In this document: one piece after another, positions 24,210-32,168 of the stretch
Layout: each line of letters begins with the position of its first letter
How positions within the stretch are numbered: the stretch's first letter is position 1
Assembly (NCBI GenBank): GCA_964567485.1
Contig: CAZMMX010000002.1
Coordinates: 62,001-126,000 of the forward strand
Source: UBA1413 sp964567485
GTDB lineage: Bacteria > Bacteroidota > Bacteroidia > Bacteroidales > Prolixibacteraceae
Length of the DNA stretch: 64,000 bases
Reading direction: 5' to 3'
The notes under the pieces: generated by a model
Database searches by the model: none
The model's input: the letters and a program-made list of their open reading frames with translations, nothing else
What the model was told of the DNA's origin: nothing
Position numbers and translations under genes: made by a program

Positions 24210-25802
24210 GTGAAAAAAACAGTTTACATACCGGTACTTCTGGTACTGCTGATGCTTCTGGCCTCCGGGGAAAAGGCGGAAGCCGGGCTCTTCCGTTCGG
24301 AACCCGATTCTATTGCTCTGTTTTTTGACCAGGAGGAGCTGCGGCTTCCTGGGGAGTCCTTCCGCATAGGAATCATCTCATGGCACCGGAATGGAAAGAC
24401 CAAAAAAAGCACCGGACTGGCCGGAGGGACCCGCCTGTGGTGGAATTACAAGGTAGAAGTCACCGGAGGCACGTTCAGCGGCGGTAAGGTGACGGTCAGT
24501 GAAGAGCTGATTCCTTCGAAAGGCAAATATATCGGCATTAAGGCCTACCCCCGGAAGCACGCGGCCCTGGCCTGCGAGTTAATTCTTCCCCTTAACTATG
24601 AGACAGAAATCATATACAGGCCGGTAGAGGATTTTGACAAGGCTCCCGGAAGTGAGATTAAAGGAGAACTGGTAGCCCGTTTCGATAACGGTGCGGAGAG
24701 GGTCTATGACCACCTGCGTAATAACCGGGTTGCGGATTATTACCGTTTCTGGGCCGACGGGGGCACCTGGCACAAGGGAAGGTTCGTCATAGAGCCCGAT
24801 TTTATGCGCATCAGGGATCATCGCAGTGACCTGTATGTCGAGTCGTTGCGCAACCTGGAGATTAGCGACACTTTTTCGGTCCTTCTCGACTACCGTCATG
24901 ACTATGACCTGTCATTCCGGGGAAGCAGCGGAAGCTTCGGTTTTTCGGGAAGTGACGGTTTCCGGGGGGCATCAGGAAATCCCGGAGGCCATGGGGAACC
25001 CGGACAGGATGGGGAGTGGGGCTACGACGGTCCCGATGTGGCAGTATGGAGCGACCTTTACTACGACTCGCTTCTGCGCTGCAATCTGCTTTATGTCTTT
25101 GCCCAGAACAGTTTCACAGGTGAAGAATTCCGTTACCTGATCAATCCCGACGGGGGCTCCCTGGAAGTGGTTTCCCGCGGTGGTGATGGTGGTAATGGCG
25201 GCGAAGGCGGTGATGGGGGCCCCGGGGGCAACGGTCGCGATGGAGAGAAGTGGAAGGAGAAGATCAAGGTAAAAAAAATCGAGAAACAGCCCTTCAGGGA
25301 AAAGAAAACCCGGCGTGAAAAGCGCAAGGTGACCAACAGAGAGGGAAAGGAAGAGGAAGTGGAGGTCGATGTGGAATTCGAGGAGATCGTATACCGCGAT
25401 GTGGAGGTATGGGTGGAAGAGGAGATTGAAAAGCAGGGTCCCGGTGAAGACGGGGGTCCCGGAGGCTGGGGGGGTCCTGGCGGACTGGGGGGTCCCGGCG
25501 GGTATGGCGGGAACATCAGCCTTTACTTCACGGAAGATGCCTGGCCTTATCGTCATATTGTGGAAGCCCGGGCTCCCGGGGGTGATGGCGGGCATCACGG
25601 TCACGGAGGAAATGGCGGTCCCGGGGGAGCAGGAGGTGACGGTAATCCTTCCGGAAACCGGGGACCTTCAGGCCAGCCGGGTCCTGAAGCCTCGGGATGG
25701 GCCGATGATGGCCGCAGCGGCCGCATCATCTTTGGCTCGACAGAGGAGTTTTTCTTTTACCGCACGGCTGCCGGCGATGCACCGGCGGAAGATCCTTACT
25801 GA
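24210..25802 (+). CDS. Exported collagen-like glycine-rich protein
   Basis: A 530-residue protein with a signal peptide (VYIPVLLVLLMLLASGEKAEA) and a folded N-terminal part to about residue 230 that I do not recognise. Three glycine-rich blocks follow: about 233-275 (G-x-y triplets such as G-N-P-G-G-H-G-E-P-G-Q-D-G), about 325-345, and two more dense G-G-P-G stretches near 415-440 and 455-500. The second and third are separated by a roughly 70-residue highly charged K/E/R segment. It starts at GTG. It may be a filamentous surface or matrix protein; function unknown. Confidence 0.75.
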   Translation: MKKTVYIPVLLVLLMLLASGEKAEAGLFRSEPDSIALFFDQEELRLPGESFRIGIISWHRNGKTKKSTGLAGGTRLWWNYKVEVTGGTFSGGKVTVSEELIPSKGKYIGIKAYPRKHAALACELILPLNYETEIIYRPVEDFDKAPGSEIKGELVARFDNGAERVYDHLRNNRVADYYRFWADGGTWHKGRFVIEPDFMRIRDHRSDLYVESLRNLEISDTFSVLLDYRHDYDLSFRGSSGSFGFSGSDGFRGASGNPGGHGEPGQDGEWGYDGPDVAVWSDLYYDSLLRCNLLYVFAQNSFTGEEFRYLINPDGGSLEVVSRGGDGGNGGEGGDGGPGGNGRDGEKWKEKIKVKKIEKQPFREKKTRREKRKVTNREGKEEEVEVDVEFEEIVYRDVEVWVEEEIEKQGPGEDGGPGGWGGPGGLGGPGGYGGNISLYFTEDAWPYRHIVEARAPGGDGGHHGHGGNGGPGGAGGDGNPSGNRGPSGQPGPEASGWADDGRSGRIIFGSTEEFFFYRTAAGDAPAEDPY

Positions 25803-25915
25803 AAGGCCGGCGCTTTCCGGCATGTCATAGCCTGAAACGAAGACCCCGGCAGGTTAATTTTTTCTTTTGTGACCCATATCTCCCTGCCTGCCAAAGCCGG
25901 GGGCGAAAAATCAAC

Positions 25916-25923
25916 TATCTTTG
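25916..25923 (+). promoter_or_regulatory. -7 box (TATCTTTG) of metG
   Basis: TATCTTTG matches TAnnTTTG exactly and lies 25 bases before the metG ATG. The -33 region has no clear TTG at 19-21 bases. It separates metG from the glycine-rich gene upstream. Confidence 0.5.
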
Positions 25924-25948
25924 TCCCCCGCAACAAATTTCACCATTC

Positions 25949-27982
25949 ATGACTGATTTCAAACGTACGCTGATCACCTCGGCGCTTCCGTATGCCAACG
26001 GTCCGGTTCACATCGGCCACCTTGCCGGGGTGTATGTTCCGGCAGATATATATGCCCGTTACCTGCGCCTCAGAGGCGAAGAGGTGCTTTTCATCGGGGG
26101 TTCCGACGAACACGGGGTGCCCATCACCCTGAAAGCACGCAATGAAGGCATCACCCCCCAGGATGTGGTCGACAAGTACCACACCATGATCAAAGATTCC
26201 TTCGCACGGCTGGGCATCTCCTTCGATGTCTATTCGCGCACCAGCGCCCCCATCCACTATGAGACGGCCTCTCAGTTTTTCCGGAAACTCTATGAGGAGG
26301 GGAAATTCATGGAGAAGACCTCGGAACAGTATTTCGATGAGGAGACCTGCCAGTTTCTGGCCGACCGTTATATTGTGGGCACCTGTCCGAAATGCGGATT
26401 TGAGAAGGCCTATGGCGACCAGTGTGAGAGTTGCGGCACTTCGCTGAGTCCCACCGAGCTGATCGCTCCCCGTTCGATGCTCAGCGGCAACACCCCTGTG
26501 CTGAAGGAGACCAAACACTGGTTCCTTCCCCTCGACCAATATGAGCCGTGGCTGCGTGAGTGGATCCTGGAAGGTCATAAGGAGTGGAAATCGAATGTAT
26601 ACGGTCAGTGCAAGTCATGGATCGACAGTGGCTTGCAGCCGCGTGCCGTCACCCGTGACCTCGACTGGGGCGTTCCCGTTCCGGTGGAAGACGCACAGGG
26701 AAAGGTGCTGTATGTATGGTTCGACGCCCCTATCGGTTACATATCTGCCACCCGGGAGCTCACCCCCGAATGGGAAAAGTGGTGGAAAGATCCCGAAACC
26801 CGCATGCTTCATTTTATCGGGAAGGACAACATCGTCTTCCATTGCATCATCTTCCCTGCCATGCTGAAGGCCGAGGGCAGCTACAACCTCCCTGACAATG
26901 TACCTGCCAACGAGTTCCTGAACCTCGAGGGGGATAAGATTTCCACTTCGCGCAACTGGGCCGTTTGGCTGCACGAATATCTCGACGACTTTCCCGGCAA
27001 GGAGGATGTGCTGAAATACGTGCTCACGGCCAATGCTCCCGAGACCAAGGACAACGACTTCACCTGGAAGGATTTCCAGACCCGCAACAACAGCGAGTTG
27101 GTAGCCATTCTGGGGAATTTTGTCAACCGGGCCCTGGTGCTCACCGAGAAATATTTCGAAGCCACGGTGCCGGCGCCGGGTGTTTTCACCGACAATGACC
27201 GTCAGACCCTGGAGTCCATCACCACCATAAGGGGGGAAATCGAAAAGAGCCTCGAGGCTTTCCGCATCAGAGAAGCGCTGAAAAATGCCATGGAGCTGGC
27301 CCGGCTGGGCAACAAGTACCTTGCCGACGAGGAGCCCTGGAAGGTGATCAAGAGCGATGCCGAAAGGGTGAAGACCATTTTGTATGTCTCCCTGCAGGTG
27401 ACGGCCAATCTGACCATTGCCCTGGAGCCTTTCCTTCCTTTCAGCATGGAAAAACTGCGGGGTTTCCTCAATATCGGGCGATTGGGATGGAATGAGCTGG
27501 GCCGCACTGATTTGGTGGTTGCGGGTCACTGGCTGAATCCCTCGAGTCTCCTGTTTGAAAAGATCGAGGATCACCAGGTGGAAAAACAGGTGCAGAAACT
27601 GCTGGATACCAAAAAGGCCAATGAAGCCGCCCAGGCGGGGCTCCCGCCGGCAAAGGAATCCATCATCATCGACCAGTTCGGGGCCATGGACATCCGCACC
27701 GGCACGGTCCTGGCCGCAGAAAAGGTGGCCAAGACGCAGAAGCTGCTGAAACTGACCATTGACACGGGCATAGACACGCGGACGGTGGTGTCGGGGATTG
27801 CCGAACACTACACTCCTGAGGAGATGGTCGGGAAGCAGGTATGCATACTGGTGAACCTTCAGCCGCGGCCGTTGAAAGGCATCGAGTCGAAGGGGATGAT
27901 CCTTTGTGCCCAGGATCCCACGGGCAAGCTGGTGTTGGTCTCTCCGGAAACCCTGGTGAAGAACGGCGCGGAAGTCAAATAA
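25949..27982 (+). CDS. metG: Methionyl-tRNA synthetase
   Basis: A 677-residue class I synthetase. PYANGPVHIGHLAG is the HIGH motif, C-P-K-C ... C-E-S-C near residues 145-162 binds zinc, and D-K-I-S-T-S-R is the KMSKS-type loop. A C-terminal EMAP-II/Trbp111-like tRNA-binding domain (about 570-677; DIRTGTVLAAEKV, LVNLQPRPLKGIESKGMIL) is fused, as in the long dimeric form of bacterial MetG. All parts are present. A folded non-coding region ending in a terminator follows. Confidence 0.98.
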   Translation: MTDFKRTLITSALPYANGPVHIGHLAGVYVPADIYARYLRLRGEEVLFIGGSDEHGVPITLKARNEGITPQDVVDKYHTMIKDSFARLGISFDVYSRTSAPIHYETASQFFRKLYEEGKFMEKTSEQYFDEETCQFLADRYIVGTCPKCGFEKAYGDQCESCGTSLSPTELIAPRSMLSGNTPVLKETKHWFLPLDQYEPWLREWILEGHKEWKSNVYGQCKSWIDSGLQPRAVTRDLDWGVPVPVEDAQGKVLYVWFDAPIGYISATRELTPEWEKWWKDPETRMLHFIGKDNIVFHCIIFPAMLKAEGSYNLPDNVPANEFLNLEGDKISTSRNWAVWLHEYLDDFPGKEDVLKYVLTANAPETKDNDFTWKDFQTRNNSELVAILGNFVNRALVLTEKYFEATVPAPGVFTDNDRQTLESITTIRGEIEKSLEAFRIREALKNAMELARLGNKYLADEEPWKVIKSDAERVKTILYVSLQVTANLTIALEPFLPFSMEKLRGFLNIGRLGWNELGRTDLVVAGHWLNPSSLLFEKIEDHQVEKQVQKLLDTKKANEAAQAGLPPAKESIIIDQFGAMDIRTGTVLAAEKVAKTQKLLKLTIDTGIDTRTVVSGIAEHYTPEEMVGKQVCILVNLQPRPLKGIESKGMILCAQDPTGKLVLVSPETLVKNGAEVK

Positions 27983-28094
27983 AGTGGAGGCAGCACCGTT
28001 GAGCACTGCAAGTGCGTTATTACGGCAGTTAAAGGAGGTATCACAATCTCCCTTCCTGATGCTGTTTGAAAAGATAAGTTACCAACGAGGTTAT

Positions 28095-28205
28095 AGGAAA
28101 AGCGTCGGTGGAAACCGGCGCCCTTCGTAAGAGGTCATGCCGTTTTTACGGGTTGGCCGCTTACCCCACATATCTCCACCGCTCCTGTACGCAGGGGCGG
28201 TTTTT
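28095..28205 (+). ncRNA. Folded transcript 3' of metG ending in an intrinsic terminator
   Basis: Three consecutive hairpins can be drawn on the plus strand. GCGTCGGT (28102-28109) pairs perfectly with ACCGGCGC (28114-28121) under a GGAA loop. GTAAG (28127-28131) pairs with CTTAC (28160-28164) enclosing further paired segments. CCGCTCCTG (28179-28187) pairs with CAGGGGCGG (28192-28200) under a TACG tetraloop, followed by TTTTT. The last is a terminator. The first two are more structure than a terminator needs, so this may be the 3' end of a small RNA or a structured metG 3' UTR. I do not recognise a known RNA family and no TAnnTTTG promoter was found before it. Confidence 0.45.
28179..28205 (+). 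terminator. Intrinsic terminator between metG and hicBA
   Basis: A nine-pair stem with one G-T pair, a TACG (UNCG-class) loop and five T. It separates the metG message, or the folded RNA, from the hicBA promoter that begins 14 bases later. Confidence 0.85.
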
Positions 28206-28218
28206 AGTGAAAAATTCA

Positions 28219-28226
28219 TACCTTTG
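28219..28226 (+). promoter_or_regulatory. -7 box (TACCTTTG) of hicBA
   Basis: TACCTTTG is an exact TAnnTTTG match, 17 bases before the hicB ATG and just after the terminator. It gives the toxin-antitoxin pair its own promoter, which HicB is expected to repress. Confidence 0.5.
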
Positions 28227-28243
28227 ATGATATACGGCAGACA

Positions 28244-28468
28244 ATGTCAAAGAAACGCACCTACAAATTACTTTTAACCAATGAACCTGAAGGAGGTTAT
28301 ACGGTAACTGTCCCTGCTTTGCCGGGATGTGTTACCTATGGCGAGAATATTGATCATGCCATTGCCATGGCAAAAGAAGCCATAGAACTTTATATTGCAG
28401 AATTGAATGACAAAGGTGAGGATATTCCCGATGATAACAAGACATTGGAGTATTCTTTAATACTGTAG
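28244..28468 (+). CDS. hicB: HicB-family antitoxin
   Basis: A 74-residue protein with the HicB N-terminal partial RNase-H-like fold: K-L-L-L-T-N-E-P-E-G-G-Y-T-V-T-V-P-A-L-P-G-C-V-T-Y-G, then the helix 'ENIDHAIAMAKEAIELYI'. It is shorter than HicB proteins with a C-terminal DNA-binding domain, so autoregulation may be weak or depend on the complex. The antitoxin gene comes first, the reverse of the E. coli hicAB order but common. The base composition is more AT-rich than neighbours, suggesting acquisition. Confidence 0.88.
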   Translation: MSKKRTYKLLLTNEPEGGYTVTVPALPGCVTYGENIDHAIAMAKEAIELYIAELNDKGEDIPDDNKTLEYSLIL

Positions 28469-28473
28469 TTTTC

Positions 28474-28683
28474 ATGGACCTTTCGGCACTAAATCTTATC
28501 AAGATCCTGATGGGTAATGGGTTTGTATTTAAAAGGTCCAACGGAAGTCATCATCTCTATTATAACGGAATGAGCCGTAAAACCGTGATCGTTCCGGTAC
28601 ATGGAAATAAGGATTTGCCAAAAGGTACATTTTATGCCATTCTTAAGCAGGCTGGTATAAAAATTGTGAAAGGAGAGGATTAG
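28474..28683 (+). CDS. hicA: HicA-family mRNA interferase toxin
   Basis: A 69-residue toxin with the double-stranded RNA-binding-like HicA fold. It shows the catalytic His region K-R-S-N-G-S-H-H-L-Y, then VIVPVHGNKDLPKGTFYAILKQAG, all conserved in active HicA. HicA cleaves mRNA and tmRNA when free of HicB. It starts 5 bases after hicB, and its stop codon overlaps the stop of the convergent trpA by a few bases. Confidence 0.9.
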   Translation: MDLSALNLIKILMGNGFVFKRSNGSHHLYYNGMSRKTVIVPVHGNKDLPKGTFYAILKQAGIKIVKGED

Positions 28684-29456
28684 TCCCTGATCCTGCCTGT
28701 GAATTCCCTGACCATCTGCTCCAGTGGCTGGGGCTGCCCCAGGGCCTTTACGAAGGCGCTGCCAATGATGGCGCCATGGGCATAGCGGCAGGCATTCTCA
28801 AAAGTCGGTTTGTCGGAAATGCCGAAGCCGATCAGCCGGGGATTCCTGAGCCCCAGAGCTTGCACCCTGGTGAAATACTCCACACTGAAATCTTCCTTTT
28901 TTTTGCCGGCTCCCGTTGTTGATGATGAGGAGACCATATAGATGAAGCCACTGCTGATGCTGTCGATCTTACGGATTCTTTCATCGGGGGTTTGGGGAGT
29001 GATCAGTAAAATATTGTGCAGGTGGTTTTCTTCCATGAAGGGCTTGAAATGCACTTCATACTCCTCCACGGGAAGGTCGGGGAAGATGAGGCCGTCGATG
29101 CCTGTGTCGTGGCATTTCCGGCAGAAGCGTTCCACCCCGAATTGGAGGGCCGTATTGACATACCCCATCAGAAGCAGTGGTATGGTGACCCGTTCCCTGA
29201 TTTTTTCGAGCTGGCGGAAGAGGAGTTCCAGGGACATGCCGTTTTTCAGGGCGGTGTCGCTGCTTTTCTGGATCACGGGACCGTCGGCTGTGGGATCCGA
29301 AAAGGGAATCCCGATTTCGACCAGGTCAACGCCCTGTTTTTCCAGCAGTTCAATGATGGTGGTGGTATCCTCGAGCCGGGGATAGCCGGCCGTAAAATAG
29401 ACCGAGAGGATATTTCCCGGTTTCCGGGTAAAAAGTTCGTTTATCCTGTTTTTCAT
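28680..29456 (-). CDS. trpA: Tryptophan synthase alpha subunit
   Basis: A 258-residue TIM-barrel enzyme splitting indole-3-glycerol phosphate into indole and glyceraldehyde 3-phosphate. VDLVEIGIPFSDPTADGPVIQ holds the catalytic Glu and the Asp of the active-site loop (E49/D60 equivalents); GIDGLIFPDLPVEE and GFGISDKPTF are typical. Last gene of the trp operon; no intrinsic terminator is visible beyond it, and the convergent hicA begins its stop inside the trpA stop. Confidence 0.97.
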   Translation of the reverse strand: MKNRINELFTRKPGNILSVYFTAGYPRLEDTTTIIELLEKQGVDLVEIGIPFSDPTADGPVIQKSSDTALKNGMSLELLFRQLEKIRERVTIPLLLMGYVNTALQFGVERFCRKCHDTGIDGLIFPDLPVEEYEVHFKPFMEENHLHNILLITPQTPDERIRKIDSISSGFIYMVSSSSTTGAGKKKEDFSVEYFTRVQALGLRNPRLIGFGISDKPTFENACRYAHGAIIGSAFVKALGQPQPLEQMVREFTGRIRD

Positions 29457-29487
29457 GGGGTCGTTTTGTTTATTGTTATGTCATTTT

Positions 29488-30672
29488 TCAATACCCAAAA
29501 TAGTCGAGGTAAGTTTGCATATCCTTGTCGCCGCGGCCTGAGAGGCAGATAACGCTGACTTCCCCGGGTTTGAGGGTGATTTTTTCAAGGGCTGCCAGGG
29601 CGTGTGCCGATTCGAGGGCGGGGATGATGCCTTCGAGGCGGGTGAGGAGAAGAGCCGCATGGAGGGTCTCCTCATCTGTGGCGTTGAGGTATTTGGCCCT
29701 TCCCGTTTTAAAGAGATGGGCATGGAGGGGGCCGATGCCGGGGTAGTCGAGGCCTGCCGAGATGGAGTAGGGTTCGGTGATCTGGCCGTCGTTGTTTTGC
29801 ATGATGATGGAGCGTGCGGCGTGGAGGACTCCCGGGGAGCCTACGGCCAGGGTGGCTGCCGTTTCGGGAGTATCGGCCCCTTTCCCGGCGGCTTCCACGC
29901 CGATCAGTTCCACTTCGGGGTGGTCAAGGTAATGGTAAAATGCCCCGGCGGCATTGCTGCCCCCGCCCACGCAGGCGATGACCCGGTCGGGGAGGGGAGA
30001 ACTGGTGTGCTCTTCCAGCTGGAGCTTCATCTCGGCGCTGATCACCGACTGGAAGCGGGCCACCATGTCGGGATAGGGGTGGGGGCCCACCACGGAACCG
30101 ATGATGTAATGGGTGTCTTCGGGATGGTTGATCCAATCGCGCATCGCCTCGTTGGTGGCATCCTTGAGGGTTTGGTTACCGCTCAGCACCGGAATGACCT
30201 CGGCGCCCAGCATTTTCATCTTACGCACATTGGGTTCCTGGCGTCTGACATCGAGGGCTCCCATGTAAACCACGCACTTCAGCCCCTTCAGAGCACATAC
30301 CGTGGCCGTGGCCAGTCCGTGCTGCCCCGCCCCCGTTTCGGCGATGATGCGCGTCTTGCCCAGTTTCTGCGCCAAAAGCACTTGTCCCACCGTGTTGTTC
30401 AGCTTGTGTGACCCCGTATGGTTCAGGTCCTCACGCTTCAGGAACACACGGCTCTGGTAACGCTCGCTCAGCCGTGGCGCATAATAGAGCGGCGACGGAC
30501 GGCCTACATAATCCTTCAGGAGTTGGCTAAATTCCCGCCGGAACTCCTCAGAAGCAATGATGTCAAGGTATTTTTCCTTCAACTCCCCGACATTGGCCGC
30601 CATCATCTCGGGAATCCACGCTCCCCCAAACTCCCCGTAGTAGCCCTTTTCATTCACATCATAGTTGCTCAT
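29488..30672 (-). CDS. trpB: Tryptophan synthase beta subunit
   Basis: A 394-residue PLP enzyme that joins indole and serine. HTGSHKLNN carries the PLP lysine; GGGSNAAG is the phosphate-binding glycine loop; LKREDLNHTGSHK and ETGAGQHG are family hallmarks. The alpha partner follows 31 bases downstream and the two should form the channelled alpha2-beta2 complex. This is the standard TrpB1 type. Confidence 0.98.
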   Translation of the reverse strand: MSNYDVNEKGYYGEFGGAWIPEMMAANVGELKEKYLDIIASEEFRREFSQLLKDYVGRPSPLYYAPRLSERYQSRVFLKREDLNHTGSHKLNNTVGQVLLAQKLGKTRIIAETGAGQHGLATATVCALKGLKCVVYMGALDVRRQEPNVRKMKMLGAEVIPVLSGNQTLKDATNEAMRDWINHPEDTHYIIGSVVGPHPYPDMVARFQSVISAEMKLQLEEHTSSPLPDRVIACVGGGSNAAGAFYHYLDHPEVELIGVEAAGKGADTPETAATLAVGSPGVLHAARSIIMQNNDGQITEPYSISAGLDYPGIGPLHAHLFKTGRAKYLNATDEETLHAALLLTRLEGIIPALESAHALAALEKITLKPGEVSVICLSGRGDKDMQTYLDYFGY

Positions 30673-30727
30673 TCCTGCTTACCTTTCCTCGTTTATTGAT
30701 TATTGGATATTCGTAATTGGATATTCG

Positions 30728-31378
30728 TTATATATTATTCCTCATTATCAGCAGTTTATTCATAAACTCCCCCGTATTTTGCCTGTTTTTGACTCCTGGG
30801 TTCTCTTCGAATCCGCTGTTCAGGTCAACGCCGTAAAATGCCGGATGGGAAATTGCGGCAATGGCTGCCGTGTCACCCGGAGTGATGCCGCCGCTCAGAA
30901 AAAAGGGAACCTCAAGCCGGTAAAGGCTGAGCATTTGCCAGTCGAATTTCAGGCCGCTTCCTCCCCATCCTTCCGCGCTCCTTTCGAAAAGGAAACAGTC
31001 GGCAGCACCGGAATAGGGACGGGTGGTCTCAAAATCGAATCCCGGATGGATATGGAACACCTTGATCACCTTGAATCCCGCATTTTTGATTTGCTGGCAT
31101 TTTTCAGGAGTTTCGTGCCCGTGGAGTTGCACATGGGTGAACCCGTACTTCCGGGCAATACGGATCACTTCTTCCACCTCTTCATTGACAAACACCGCCA
31201 CCTTTTGTTTGTCTGTATGGGTGAGCCTGAAGAGCTCTATCTCTGCCATTCCGCCCACATAGCGCGGGGAGGGCGGGTAGAAGATAAAGCCGAACAGATC
31301 GACAGGCAACGACTCCAGCGTCTCCCGGTTGTCGGGGTTTTTCATCCCACAGACTTTAACTTTGAGTGGTTTATTCAT
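30728..31378 (-). CDS. trpF: Phosphoribosylanthranilate isomerase
   Basis: A 216-residue TIM barrel. KVCGMKNPDN has the catalytic Cys, VQLHGHE the middle strand, and D-L-N-S-G-F-E near the end the catalytic Asp. It converts phosphoribosylanthranilate to CdRP. It starts inside the last codons of trpC (8-base overlap), implying coupling. A few residues at the C terminus extend beyond the usual end and may be irrelevant. Confidence 0.95.
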   Translation of the reverse strand: MNKPLKVKVCGMKNPDNRETLESLPVDLFGFIFYPPSPRYVGGMAEIELFRLTHTDKQKVAVFVNEEVEEVIRIARKYGFTHVQLHGHETPEKCQQIKNAGFKVIKVFHIHPGFDFETTRPYSGAADCFLFERSAEGWGGSGLKFDWQMLSLYRLEVPFFLSGGITPGDTAAIAAISHPAFYGVDLNSGFEENPGVKNRQNTGEFMNKLLIMRNNI

Positions 31379-32168
31379 TATCCCTAAGGTTTTTAATGAA
31401 TTTACGGCATGCCGCTGCCGGGTCGTCCGATTTCATGAAGTTTTCCCCCACCAGGAAACCCAGGAATCCTGCTTTCCGGAGCTGCAGGATGGTTTCCGGG
31501 GAGGAGATGCCGCTTTCCGATATTTTTATCATCTTCTCCGGAATTTGTGTGGCCAGGTGTATCGAGGCCTTCAGGTCGACAGCAAAGGTTTTGAGGTTCC
31601 TGTTGTTCACGCCGATCATGCTGACCAGGGGGGAGATTTTGGTCAGTTCCGATACGTCGTGGATTTCGAGGAGGGTTTCCATGCCGAGTTCTGCGGCATA
31701 CCGGGCCAGGCTGTGGATCACTTCTCCATTCAGGCAGGCGGCGATGAGCAGGATCACGTCGGCGCCATAAGCTTTGGCTTCGGCCACCTGAAGGGGGTCA
31801 ATCACGAAATCCTTTCTCAGGATGGGGGTATCGGGGTTGGCCAGCCGGGCAGCCACCAGGTCGCGGAGTGAACCACCGAAAAAAAGTTGATCGGTCAGAA
31901 CCGAGAGTCCGGCCGCTCCCGCTTCGGAATAGCCCCGGGTCACTTCTGCCACCTTTGCCGTGGCGTTAATCACCCCTTTGGAGGGGGATTTCCGCTTATA
32001 TTCGGCAATGATTCCTGAGGAGTTAGGCTGGGATAGTCTCTCTTTCAGAGATATACATTTTCTTCTGAATAACTTTTCTCCGCTGAAATCCTTCTCCTGG
32101 AAGTTGTGTTCCATAACGGCGATTTCCGCTCTTTTAGCGGTCATGATTTTATCGAGATAACTGTTCAT
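31371..32168 (-). CDS. trpC: Indole-3-glycerol-phosphate synthase
   Basis: A 265-residue TIM barrel from the ATG at 32168 (MNSYLDKIMTAKRAEI), which overlaps the trpD stop as ATGA; the longer open frame upstream lies inside trpD and is not family-like. I-A-E-Y-K-R-K-S-P-S-K-G gives the catalytic Lys and substrate loop, VLRKDFVIDP the second Lys, and I-G-V-N-N-R-N-L-K-T the phosphate grip. A free trpC with separate trpF is the typical Bacteroidota arrangement. Confidence 0.96.
   Translation of the reverse strand: MNSYLDKIMTAKRAEIAVMEHNFQEKDFSGEKLFRRKCISLKERLSQPNSSGIIAEYKRKSPSKGVINATAKVAEVTRGYSEAGAAGLSVLTDQLFFGGSLRDLVAARLANPDTPILRKDFVIDPLQVAEAKAYGADVILLIAACLNGEVIHSLARYAAELGMETLLEIHDVSELTKISPLVSMIGVNNRNLKTFAVDLKASIHLATQIPEKMIKISESGISSPETILQLRKAGFLGFLVGENFMKSDDPAAACRKFIKNLRDNE

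Noticed and set aside
26615..28006. A 463-codon minus-strand open frame opposite metG
   Set aside because: metG has all catalytic motifs on the plus strand. The antisense frame has no recognisable domain.
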